From positions 1 to 64,000 of the forward strand of contig CANJXC010000015.1 of the NCBI GenBank assembly GCA_947478845.1: a DNA stretch of 64,000 nucleotides, in the 5' to 3' direction. The stretch comes from Spirochaetales bacterium (GTDB lineage: Bacteria; Spirochaetota; Spirochaetia; JABEVK01). Position 1 is the stretch's first letter. Every line of letters begins with the position of its first letter. The translations under genes and the position numbers were made by a program. Shown here in pieces: positions 54,897 to 62,452 of this stretch. The notes under the pieces were generated by a model. It was not told the DNA's origin and made no database searches. It saw only the letters and a list, made by a program, of their open reading frames with translations.

Positions 54897-56022
54897 GTGG
54901 CACCTCCAACGTCACGACAACCCCATCCGAAGAGGATTTCCAGTCGAAACTTCCGCCGAGCAGTGCGGCCCTTTCGCGCATGCCGCTCATCCCCAGCGAG
55001 GCCTCAGAATCCGAGCCGGGCAAAACTCCTACCCCATCGTCGGTTACTTGAACCACGAGGCGCACGCTAGTCTGCGACCCCGACACCCTCACGGTTTTGG
55101 CACGGGAGTGCTTCCAAACGTTTTGCAGGGCCTCCTGAACGATGCGGTACACATGGATATCCGACCCCGCTGCGAGGCCAGACCCCAAATTGGAGTCAAG
55201 TTCGGTTCGCACGGTGAGAGAGGTTCGCTGGCCAAACTCGTCTAGCAGATCAACAACCGCCTGCCGGAATCCCACCAGGTCGAGCGCGGGCGGACGGAGT
55301 CCCCGGGCCAAACCGCGAACTTGGTTTTGAGCGCGTTCGAGGCCTTCCAGCAGTGGCGCTTTGTTGTCTCCGGGCCCGAGCCGCGAGAGCAGCATTTTGG
55401 TTCCTGCCAACTCTTGAGCCAGGGTATCGTGCAGGTCGAGGGCAATCCGTTGACGGTCGGCCTCGAGCCCGGCCAGCGAAAGCCGGTACACCTTTTGCAG
55501 TTCCTCAAAACGGGCCCGGCGGCGCGCTTCTTCGCGCAACCAAAACACCGAGAACGCAGAAAGGCTGATCAGGACGATGAGAAGCCCCAACTCCAGCAGA
55601 GTGAAGGCGAGGCTCTGGCCTTCCACAAAACCATCAAGCTGAGTTTCCAATTGTTTCATCAGGGCGTGAAACGCAGGGGTTGGATGGCCACGATTCCATT
55701 CGGTTACCAGGAGGTTTAGGTCAGGGGTCTTGATCAGACCGAGAACAATCAAGGCCTTCACCGACGGCGAGTGGGAAAAGTCCTTCCATTCCAGTTCGAA
55801 GGCATCGACGAGAAGTTGGAGGGTGTTGGTCGCATCGGCCGGCAAGTATCCGACAAAAGCGACAGCATCGGCGAGGTGCACCAGGCGGAGCTGGTCTTTA
55901 GCAACCAGAGTTCGGGTCTGGTTGGCCGCCGAGTAAAGAAACAGAAACGTTCCCAACACCACAAAGAGCAACAGGAGAAACGCGATGCCGTTGCGGGTCG
56001 GTTGGGAGTCCCGGGCTACCAT
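54877..56022 (-). CDS. NarX/DegS-type membrane sensor histidine kinase
   Basis: 381 aa. Transmembrane helix ~12-32, an extracytoplasmic sensor of ~110 residues, second helix ~148-170, then HisKA_3 with H198 in ALDLHDTLAQELAGTKMLL and a HATPase_c domain (EALQNVWKHSRAKTV, VTDDGVGVLPG, LGMSGMRERAALLGG). Partner is the NarL-type regulator. The sensor resembles no domain I can name. Its ATG is six bases from a TACAAT box, so the message is probably leaderless; the promoter faces that of the gene at 56059 within 36 bases. Confidence 0.92.
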   Translation of the reverse strand: MVARDSQPTRNGIAFLLLLFVVLGTFLFLYSAANQTRTLVAKDQLRLVHLADAVAFVGYLPADATNTLQLLVDAFELEWKDFSHSPSVKALIVLGLIKTPDLNLLVTEWNRGHPTPAFHALMKQLETQLDGFVEGQSLAFTLLELGLLIVLISLSAFSVFWLREEARRRARFEELQKVYRLSLAGLEADRQRIALDLHDTLAQELAGTKMLLSRLGPGDNKAPLLEGLERAQNQVRGLARGLRPPALDLVGFRQAVVDLLDEFGQRTSLTVRTELDSNLGSGLAAGSDIHVYRIVQEALQNVWKHSRAKTVRVSGSQTSVRLVVQVTDDGVGVLPGSDSEASLGMSGMRERAALLGGSFDWKSSSDGVVVTLEVPLESPDR

Positions 56023-56023
56023 G

Positions 56024-56052
56024 TTGCTATTGTAAAGTATTTTTTCTAATCT
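56024..56052 (+). promoter_or_regulatory. Leaderless promoter TTGCTA-N17-TAATCT-N6-ATG
   Basis: TTGCTA (56024-56029) and TAATCT (56047-56052), 17 bp apart; the -10 ends six bases before the ATG at 56059. It repeats the geometry and -35 box of 20719-20747. Confidence 0.68.
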
Positions 56053-56057
56053 GAAAG
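56029..56057 (-). promoter_or_regulatory. Leaderless promoter CTTTCA-N17-TACAAT-N6-ATG
   Basis: On the minus strand TACAAT (56029-56034) ends six bases before the kinase ATG at 56022; a partial -35 (CTTTCA, 56052-56057) is 17 bp away. It overlaps the plus-strand promoter almost completely. Confidence 0.52.
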
Positions 56058-56058
56058 T

Positions 56059-56634
56059 ATGAAACTACCAACCTGGCTCGTCCTGCTTTGCTGGATTCTG
56101 GCTGCTTCGGTGGGAAACACGGTGCTGAACGTTGTGGACCGCCTTCTCGGCCTTCCGTTTTTCTTCGACAGCCTCTTCACAGCGGTGGGCGCCGGGGTTT
56201 TGGGATGGATTCCAGGGCTGTTGATTGCCACGCTGACCCAGTTGCTGATTTCGGTCACCCTTCTGTTTATCGAGCAACAGCAGTGGGGTTTGGCCCTTCC
56301 GTTTGTCTTGTGCCAATTCGAAACGGTGCTGGTTATCGGCCTCATGGTGCGCTTTGGGTCGCTGCGTACCATTTTGTCGCTGATCGTTGCGATTTTTGCG
56401 GTGGCGCTCGGCAACTCGGTCTTGGGGTCGATGATTGCAACCTTTCTGTACGGTGGCATCACCCTCCACGGAGCCGATTTCCTGGTAGCGGGCCTTTTGA
56501 TGGGCGGGCAGAGCCTCTTCGAGGCCGCTTTCTGGGCCCGCGTACCGATCAACTTGGTCGACAAAGCCATCGCCGTGGTATTGGCCTATTTTGCGGTGCA
56601 ACGATGGGGAGGGGCGTTCGCGGTGAACCGCTAG
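56059..56634 (+). CDS. Five- to six-helix membrane protein, ECF S-component-like
   Basis: 191 aa, almost entirely hydrophobic. The segment FFFDSLFTAVGAGVLGWIPGLLIATLTQLLIS resembles the substrate-binding membrane components of ECF-type vitamin transporters and related sensor membrane domains. It has no ATPase neighbours. Leaderless start at 56059. Divergent from a NarL-type two-component pair, so it may be a regulated uptake protein or co-sensor (inferred). Its last four bases overlap the end of the PRPP synthetase gene. Confidence 0.5.
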   Translation: MKLPTWLVLLCWILAASVGNTVLNVVDRLLGLPFFFDSLFTAVGAGVLGWIPGLLIATLTQLLISVTLLFIEQQQWGLALPFVLCQFETVLVIGLMVRFGSLRTILSLIVAIFAVALGNSVLGSMIATFLYGGITLHGADFLVAGLLMGGQSLFEAAFWARVPINLVDKAIAVVLAYFAVQRWGGAFAVNR

Positions 56635-57869
56635 CTCTTCAACAATTTCTGAATGATCTGCGAGTTGTCGAGGAGCGAACTTAGTGAGCGGTTGTGATGC
56701 AACCGGCTCATTGCTCGGGCGAACAGGTTGCTCACGTTAGCGGTGGTGTACCAAGGACGGGTGAGCAGGGCCTCTTCGTGATACACGGCGTTGGTACCGA
56801 TGATTTTGGTGAACAGGCCTTTCTCAAAGGCTTCGTCGAAGCTGCGTAGAGCGTTGCCGGTAAAAAGAGGCAAGCTGATGCCCGCAATGATTTTCTTGGC
56901 ACCCATTTCCTTGAGCAGCACGAAGGCTTTGATGAGGGTGCCACCGGTTCCCAAAAGGTCGTCGGCGAGAAAAACGTTTTTGCCCGACACATCGCCTAAC
57001 AGCTTGGTGCTGGTGATGTTGCTTTCGTTGGCGCTGGTGCTGAGCTTGGAGTAGTCGCGTTCCTTATACAACATGGCCAGCGGGCGCTGCACACAGCTGG
57101 CGTAGAACTTGTTGCGGTCCACCGCGCCCGTGTCGGGGCTTACAATGACCAGATCAGGGTCTTTGAGGTCGATCAGATCGTGAAGTCGGCGGAGAATCTG
57201 GTAGCTTGCGTGCAGGTTCTCGAGTTTGAGCCGGACGAAGGTGTTTTCGATTTCCTTGGAATGGATGTCGAGGGTGATGATGCGGTTGACGCCCATGTTC
57301 TCGAGCATCTGGCCGAAGCGCGCGGCCGTGAGACCTTCGCGTCCTTTTTTTTTGTGCTGGCGGGCGTAGGGGTAACTGGGAAACACCACCGTAACGCTCT
57401 CGGCACCTGCCTGCACCGCGGCATCGACGGCGGTCATGAGGCAAATGAGATGATCGTTGATGCTCAGCGCGAACTTCTCGTCTCCGTTGTGAAACTTCAC
57501 CGGGTACGCGTTGGCCACGTCCTGGATGATGAACAGATCCATGCCACGGATGGAAGTTCCGATTTCGGTTTTGAACTCACCGTTGGCGAAGCGGGTGAAG
57601 TTAGCCGGAACCAGCAGCCTAGGGGGCCGGTAGGCAGTAACAGCACCTTTGGCCTCGTAGTCGTTCGAATGGAGATCGTAGTCGAAGTTGAGCTGACGGG
57701 TGAGCTCGTCGCGGGGCAAGTTGTATTGGCCCGACAATTCGGCCATTTTCTTGTCGAACTGCCGATGATAGATGTTTTTGAGATGCGACAGGATTTCTCC
57801 CGCCAAAGCTTTTCCGCCCGGACAGGCGAGGATACCCATAGAGGCGGGGCGGTTGAAGCTCATGCGCAT
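56631..57869 (-). CDS. prs: Ribose-phosphate pyrophosphokinase, long form
   Basis: 412 aa from the ATG at 57869, set by a TATGGT box six bases upstream; ATG at 57914 is an alternative. It makes PRPP from ribose 5-phosphate and ATP. The core motifs are FANGEFKTEIGTSIRGMDLFIIQD, YPYARQHKKKGREGLTAARFGQMLENMG, DIHSKEIENTF, VSPDTGAVDRNKFYA and the PRPP loop LADDLLGTGGTLI. It exceeds the usual ~315 aa mainly by an insertion of about 55 residues between GGKALAGEI and FANGE, plus a longer C-terminus. It shares its upstream region with hflK. Confidence 0.9.
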   Translation of the reverse strand: MRMSFNRPASMGILACPGGKALAGEILSHLKNIYHRQFDKKMAELSGQYNLPRDELTRQLNFDYDLHSNDYEAKGAVTAYRPPRLLVPANFTRFANGEFKTEIGTSIRGMDLFIIQDVANAYPVKFHNGDEKFALSINDHLICLMTAVDAAVQAGAESVTVVFPSYPYARQHKKKGREGLTAARFGQMLENMGVNRIITLDIHSKEIENTFVRLKLENLHASYQILRRLHDLIDLKDPDLVIVSPDTGAVDRNKFYASCVQRPLAMLYKERDYSKLSTSANESNITSTKLLGDVSGKNVFLADDLLGTGGTLIKAFVLLKEMGAKKIIAGISLPLFTGNALRSFDEAFEKGLFTKIIGTNAVYHEEALLTRPWYTTANVSNLFARAMSRLHHNRSLSSLLDNSQIIQKLLKS

Positions 57870-57875
57870 CAACCT

Positions 57876-57881
57876 ACCATA
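57876..57881 (-). promoter_or_regulatory. -10 box TATGGT with leaderless spacing for prs
   Basis: On the minus strand TATGGT ends six bases before the ATG at 57869. The best -35 (TTGCCA) is 19 bp away, which is long. Confidence 0.4.
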
Positions 57882-57886
57882 TTGAG

Positions 57887-57915
57887 TTGACCCCGGCAAC
57901 TGGCAACAGTACATT
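57887..57915 (+). promoter_or_regulatory. Promoter TTGACC-N17-TACATT for hflK
   Basis: TTGACC (57887-57892) and TACATT (57910-57915), 17 bp apart, give a ~17-base leader with AAAGGAG before the ATG at 57939. Confidence 0.68.
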
Positions 57916-57938
57916 CATTGGTGTGAAAAGGAGACAAA

Positions 57939-58952
57939 ATGTCTGATTTTAAGATGTCTGCTTTCGGGATGAACTTAAGCCCGAAGCTCATCATTGCCAT
58001 CATCGTTTTGGCGGTTGTCGGGTACACGGTGTTCAGCGCCGTCTACATTGTCGACCAAACCGAGGAAGCCGTTGTGCTCACCTTCGGCAAATACAGCAGG
58101 ACCGAGGGGCCCGGCATGAAGTTTAAGATTCCCCTGATCGAGGAAAACTTCAACGTTCCCACCAAGGTGGTACAAAAGATGGACTTCGGTTTCCGCATGG
58201 ACAACCAGGAGTTCCTAGGCGGCACCACGGAGGCAGCGAGAGCGAGCTACAAGGATGAGTCGACCATGCTTACCGGCGACCTCAACATTGTCGATATCAC
58301 CTGGATCATTCAGTACCGCATCACCGACCCGAAGGCTTGGCTTTTTGGCCTCGACGCCAAGGAAAAAACCGTACGCGATATCAGCCAGTCGGTGGTGAGC
58401 CAACTCGTCGGCGACCGGGCCATCCTCGATATTCTAGGCAACGAGCGCGAAAGCATCCAGTCGAAGGCCACAGAAATGATGAACGTGCTGTTCTCCAGCT
58501 ACGGCATCGGCGTGTTGGTCACCGGCACCCAGCTAAAAGACATTTTCCCGCCTGAGGGAACGGTCAAAGCAGCCTTTGACGACGTCAACGTCGCGTTTCA
58601 AGACATGAGCCGCCTCATCAACGAGGGCAACGAAACCTACAACAAAGAGATCCCCCGGGCCGCAGGCGAGGCCCAACAGGCCATCCAAGTGGCCGAAGGT
58701 TATGCCACCGAGCGTGTGAACAAGGCCACCGGAGACGTGGCGCGTTTCAAGGCGGTGCTCAAGGAATACCAGCGCAGCCCCGAAGTGACCCGCAACCGCC
58801 TGTACCTCGAAATGGTAGAGAACGTCTTCGCAGGCCAGGAAAATACCGACCTGGTAGACAAAAAGCTCGGCAGTTTCCTGCCCTTAAAGCAACTGACGGG
58901 TAGAACAGGGTCGCCCTCTAACGTGGCTCCTGCTGCCGGAGGAACCCAATAA
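57939..58952 (+). CDS. hflK: HflK, FtsH modulator (SPFH/prohibitin family)
   Basis: 337 aa. One N-terminal helix (~18-37), then the SPFH/Band 7 domain (VVLTFGKYSRTEGPGMKFKIPLIE, WIIQYRITDPKAW, LVGDRAILDILGNERESI) and a helical segment (VNVAFQDMSRLINEGNETYNKEIPRAAGEAQQ). Family knowledge: it forms a membrane assembly with HflC that encloses FtsH protease. Its stop overlaps the hflC start (TAATG). Shorter than E. coli HflK, lacking the Gly-rich N-terminus. ftsH is not in the window. Confidence 0.93.
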   Translation: MSDFKMSAFGMNLSPKLIIAIIVLAVVGYTVFSAVYIVDQTEEAVVLTFGKYSRTEGPGMKFKIPLIEENFNVPTKVVQKMDFGFRMDNQEFLGGTTEAARASYKDESTMLTGDLNIVDITWIIQYRITDPKAWLFGLDAKEKTVRDISQSVVSQLVGDRAILDILGNERESIQSKATEMMNVLFSSYGIGVLVTGTQLKDIFPPEGTVKAAFDDVNVAFQDMSRLINEGNETYNKEIPRAAGEAQQAIQVAEGYATERVNKATGDVARFKAVLKEYQRSPEVTRNRLYLEMVENVFAGQENTDLVDKKLGSFLPLKQLTGRTGSPSNVAPAAGGTQ

Positions 58953-59950
58953 TGGCTAAGAAAAACACCAACACCCTGGCTATCGCGGGCATTGCCGCTG
59001 CCGTCCTCGTGGTCGGTTTCCTCGTGGCAGGCCCGTTCTACCAGATTCAGGAAGGCCAGCAGTCTGTTGTAACCCAGTTTGGCGAAGCCGTGGGCACAGA
59101 AACCACCGCGGGCCTGAAGTTCAAGTTCCCCCTCATACAGGAAGCCAACCTCTACCCCAAGAAGATTATGAGCTGGGATGGAGAGCCTCAGCTGATTCCA
59201 ACCCAAGAAAACCAGTTCATCTGGGTCGACAGCACCGCCCGTTGGCGCATCACCGACCTGCGCAAGTTCTACGAGTCCACCAAAAACCTAAGCCGCGCCT
59301 ATAGCCGCCTCGACGAAATCATCGACCCTGCTGTGCGCAAGGTGATTTCCACCAATCCGCTTCAGGAAGCTGTTCGGAGCACCGACATCATCAACGAAAC
59401 CAAGCGGGGTGGCGCCCTCACGGGGGCCAACGGTGAGGAGATTGAAGCGCTCAAGAGCCTGATCAGCAGCAACACAGACTTCAATGCCATCAAGACCGGC
59501 CGGCGCAAAATCAGCCAGGAAGTGTTGGGAGGCGTCAAGGCCAACATTCAGAACCAGTTCGGCATCGAGATCATCGACGTGCTCATCCGCCAAATTCGGT
59601 ACAGCGACCAGCTGACCGAGTCGGTGTACAGCCGCATGATCACCGAGCGCAAGCAGTTGGCCGAAGGCTACCGCTCGTACGGACAGGGTAAGAAGCAGGA
59701 GTTGTTGGGCAAGATGCAGCGGGAGAAGAAATCGCTGCTTTCCGAGGCCTACGCCAAGGCTGAGGGAATCAAGGGTGACGCGGATGCCAAAGCAGCCCGG
59801 ACCTATTCTGACGCTTACGGGGCTGATCCTGAGTTTTACAACTTCTGGAAGTCGATTGAGAGCTACAAGACTACGATGCCACAGTTCCAGAAGACGATGA
59901 CTACCGACATGGACTATTTCAAGTACCTTTATTCACCGCGCGGGCGCTGA
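58952..59950 (+). CDS. hflC: HflC, FtsH modulator (SPFH/prohibitin family)
   Basis: 332 aa, usual length. N-terminal helix (~9-27), then the SPFH domain (VVTQFGEAVGTETTAGLKFKFPLIQEANLYPKKIMSWDGEPQLIPT). The conserved HflC tail has IRQIRYSDQLTESVYSRMITERKQLAEGYRSYGQGKKQELL, AYAKAEGIKGDADAKAARTY and FYNFWKSIESYKTTM. It partners HflK in controlling FtsH at the inner membrane. The nucleoside-binding gene follows 31 bases later and may be read from the same message. Confidence 0.94.
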   Translation: MAKKNTNTLAIAGIAAAVLVVGFLVAGPFYQIQEGQQSVVTQFGEAVGTETTAGLKFKFPLIQEANLYPKKIMSWDGEPQLIPTQENQFIWVDSTARWRITDLRKFYESTKNLSRAYSRLDEIIDPAVRKVISTNPLQEAVRSTDIINETKRGGALTGANGEEIEALKSLISSNTDFNAIKTGRRKISQEVLGGVKANIQNQFGIEIIDVLIRQIRYSDQLTESVYSRMITERKQLAEGYRSYGQGKKQELLGKMQREKKSLLSEAYAKAEGIKGDADAKAARTYSDAYGADPEFYNFWKSIESYKTTMPQFQKTMTTDMDYFKYLYSPRGR

Positions 59951-59981
59951 CCCGTACTTTTTGGCAAGGAGTTTTTGCTGT

Positions 59982-60983
59982 ATGCGTAGTTCTCGCTTTG
60001 CTTTGGTTTTTGCCTTACTTTTGGCCGGTTTTTTGACAACCCCTGTGTTTGCGGCCACGATAGGAGTCTTTATTCCGGGGGCGCTTCAGGGAAGCCCCAC
60101 CTACGAGCTTTTGGACGCCGGCGTGCGCAAAGCGGCGGCTGAGGTACCCGGAATAACGGTGAAAACGATCGAAGGCGGCTTCAACCAGGCCCAATGGGGT
60201 GAGCAAATTGCCGCCTTGGTGGCCAGTGGTGAATACAAGTGGATTGTCACGTCCAACCCGGCTATGCCGGAAATCTGCACCCCGGTGGCTCAGGCGTACC
60301 CCGCCCAGAGGTTCATCATCCTCGAGTCCTGGTCTAAGAATGCGTCCTTTGCCACCCTGAGCTACAACCACAGGGAGTTGGCCTTCCTCCATGGGGCCTT
60401 GGCCGGACTGCTTACCCAGTCGCGCAAGGGGGCGGCGGTCGCCGGGTTGGTGGCGGGTCAGGAATATCCGGACATGAACAACGCCATCCTTCCAGGCTTC
60501 CGGGAGGGCTTCCAGTCGATTCTGCCCGCAGGCAAGGTCGAGTTCCGCGTGGTTGGCAACTGGTACGATGCCGGTAAGGGCGCCGAGCTGGCCAAAAACC
60601 TTTTTGACCAAAACGTGAGTGTGGTGTTGCCCATTGCCGGTGGTGCCGGCCAGGGAGTCATCTCGGCGGCGAAACAGGCGGGCAAGTCGGTGCTTTGGTA
60701 CGACACCGACGGATATGCTTTAGAGAAGGGCATCGTCGTTGGCAGCGGCGTCATCCGCCAGGACACCGCAAGCTACCAACTGGTAAAAAAAGCCCTAGCG
60801 GGCACTCTCGAGTATGGCAAGCCGCTGGTTGTTGGTGTCAAGGAAGGGTACCTCGACTACCTGACCTCTCTGCCGGCCTTCGTTTCCGGCCTACCCGCGG
60901 CGATACGCACACCGTTTGAAGCTATCGTCAACCAGTTCCGTACAGGCAAAAAGACTCTGGCCATGCCACTGCCTACAAGCTGA
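59982..60983 (+). CDS. BMP-family nucleoside-binding protein (second system, not lipidated)
   Basis: 333 aa from the ATG at 59982 with AAGGAG upstream. Signal peptide ends TTPVFA; unlike the first system's protein there is no lipobox cysteine, so signal peptidase I should release a soluble periplasmic protein. The mature part has the BMP layout (IGVFIPGALQGSPTYELLDAGVRKAA, NHRELAFLHGALAGLL, VAGLVAGQEYPDMNNAILPGFREGF, WYDTDGYALEKG). Ligand likely a nucleoside or related compound. Its stop overlaps the ATPase start (TGATG). Confidence 0.88.
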   Translation: MRSSRFALVFALLLAGFLTTPVFAATIGVFIPGALQGSPTYELLDAGVRKAAAEVPGITVKTIEGGFNQAQWGEQIAALVASGEYKWIVTSNPAMPEICTPVAQAYPAQRFIILESWSKNASFATLSYNHRELAFLHGALAGLLTQSRKGAAVAGLVAGQEYPDMNNAILPGFREGFQSILPAGKVEFRVVGNWYDAGKGAELAKNLFDQNVSVVLPIAGGAGQGVISAAKQAGKSVLWYDTDGYALEKGIVVGSGVIRQDTASYQLVKKALAGTLEYGKPLVVGVKEGYLDYLTSLPAFVSGLPAAIRTPFEAIVNQFRTGKKTLAMPLPTS

Positions 60984-62452
60984 TGGCCCCAAACTCCCCC
61001 GCTGTTCTCGCTTCGTTGGTTCGGCTGAGCAAAACTTTTGCCGACAACGGGGTGAGGGCTGTCGATGAGGTGAGTCTGGAGCTTCAAGCCGGCGAGGTGC
61101 TGGCTCTCTTGGGAGAGAACGGCGCGGGCAAGACAACCCTAATGGCCCTTTTGGCGGGCCTCGAAGTTCCCGACTCAGGCGAAGTGGTCTTGGCCAGCGG
61201 TCAGCCCCCTTCTCTGAAAGCCGGTATAGCCTTGGTTCAGCAACATCCCCCGTTTGCACCTGAGCTTACCCTTTGGGAACACGCGGTGCTGGGACTTCCC
61301 GGCAGGTTCCCGGGCAAGAAGGCCGCTCGGAGCCTACTGGAGGCCTCTGCCGCCCGATGGGGCTTTGCCCTCAATTGGGACGAGTTGTGCCGCGACGCCG
61401 GACCATTGGCCCTGCAAAAGGCCACGCTGACGGCGTTTTTCCTGCACCCGCTGACCATTCTCATTCTCGATGAACCTACCGCGGCCCTAGGCCCGGCCGA
61501 GGCGCGCTCTCTTTTGGCATCCGTCCGTGCGTGGGTGCGTGAAAACCACGCCTGCGCTGTGTTCGTTACCCACAAATTGCACGAGAGTCTGGAGTGGGCC
61601 GACCGGGTGGCCGTGATGCGCGCGGGGCGTCTGGTGGCCACCACCACCCCCGCCGACTCGAGCCTCGAAGCTTTGAGTTCGCTCTTGTTTCCCAGGCGTC
61701 AACAGCCGCAGGTGCAAGAGAGTCTTCCTGCTCCTGCGGCTTCCCTCCCGCCGGTGTTTATGGCCCAGGGGACTCGCGCCGATTTTGAGCTGCGGGGGGG
61801 TGAGATTCTAGGGCTGACGTCGCTGCGGGGCGAAGGCGCGGAAGAGCTCGAAGAAGAGCTCACCGGTTTGGCGGACCTGCCCGAGGGACGCTTGTTCTTG
61901 GCCGGAACCGACGTGACCACAGCGAGCATCGCCGCGTTGCGCCGCCTGGGTCTGAGCTACGTTCCGAGTGACCGCATGGGTCGCGGCTCGAGCCCGTATT
62001 CGGCACTAGCGAGTAATGTCATTCCGTATCAAGTGACCAGGCTCGCTCCGGGAGGAATCTTACGCAGCCATTCGGTGCGGGGGTATTTTCGCGAGCTTGC
62101 CAAGCGCTTTTCGCTGCAAGGGGAGCCCGGACAGCGTTTGGTGACCCTATCGGGTGGCAACATTCAGAAACTCATTGTTGCCCGCGAAATGGATCACGGC
62201 CCCAAAGTGCTGATTCTGGCCGAACCCTCCTGGGGCCTAGACCTCGAGGCCCGCCGTGAGCTCTACAGGCTGATTCGGCAGGCGGCGCGAGCGGGAAGCG
62301 CCATCCTGATTCTGAGTTCGGAACCTCAGGAACTGCTTGAGGTGTGCACCCGCGTCGGTGTGTTGCGCGAGGGCAGGCTTCAAGGTATCCGCCTAGTGGA
62401 GCATTGGACCTCGGAGCTGCTGGGCCGAGAACTTCTGGGAGTGGTCAATTGA
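60983..62452 (+). CDS. BMP-type ABC transporter ATP-binding protein (second system)
   Basis: 489 aa, two ABC domains. Domain 1: Walker A GENGAGKTTL, degraded signature (GPLALQKATL), Walker B LTILILDEPTAAL. Domain 2: Walker A lost (SLRGEGAEELEEE), signature LSGGNIQKLIVARE intact, Walker B VLILAEPSWGLD. One normal composite ATP site therefore remains. The degeneration goes further than in the first system (31570-33093). It starts in the stop of the binding protein gene and overlaps the first permease gene. Confidence 0.88.
   Translation: MAPNSPAVLASLVRLSKTFADNGVRAVDEVSLELQAGEVLALLGENGAGKTTLMALLAGLEVPDSGEVVLASGQPPSLKAGIALVQQHPPFAPELTLWEHAVLGLPGRFPGKKAARSLLEASAARWGFALNWDELCRDAGPLALQKATLTAFFLHPLTILILDEPTAALGPAEARSLLASVRAWVRENHACAVFVTHKLHESLEWADRVAVMRAGRLVATTTPADSSLEALSSLLFPRRQQPQVQESLPAPAASLPPVFMAQGTRADFELRGGEILGLTSLRGEGAEELEEELTGLADLPEGRLFLAGTDVTTASIAALRRLGLSYVPSDRMGRGSSPYSALASNVIPYQVTRLAPGGILRSHSVRGYFRELAKRFSLQGEPGQRLVTLSGGNIQKLIVAREMDHGPKVLILAEPSWGLDLEARRELYRLIRQAARAGSAILILSSEPQELLEVCTRVGVLREGRLQGIRLVEHWTSELLGRELLGVVN

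Noticed and set aside
59961-59978. Sigma-54 promoter before the second BMP gene (TTGGCA...TTTGC)
   Set aside because: The GG and GC elements are 14 rather than 12 bases apart.
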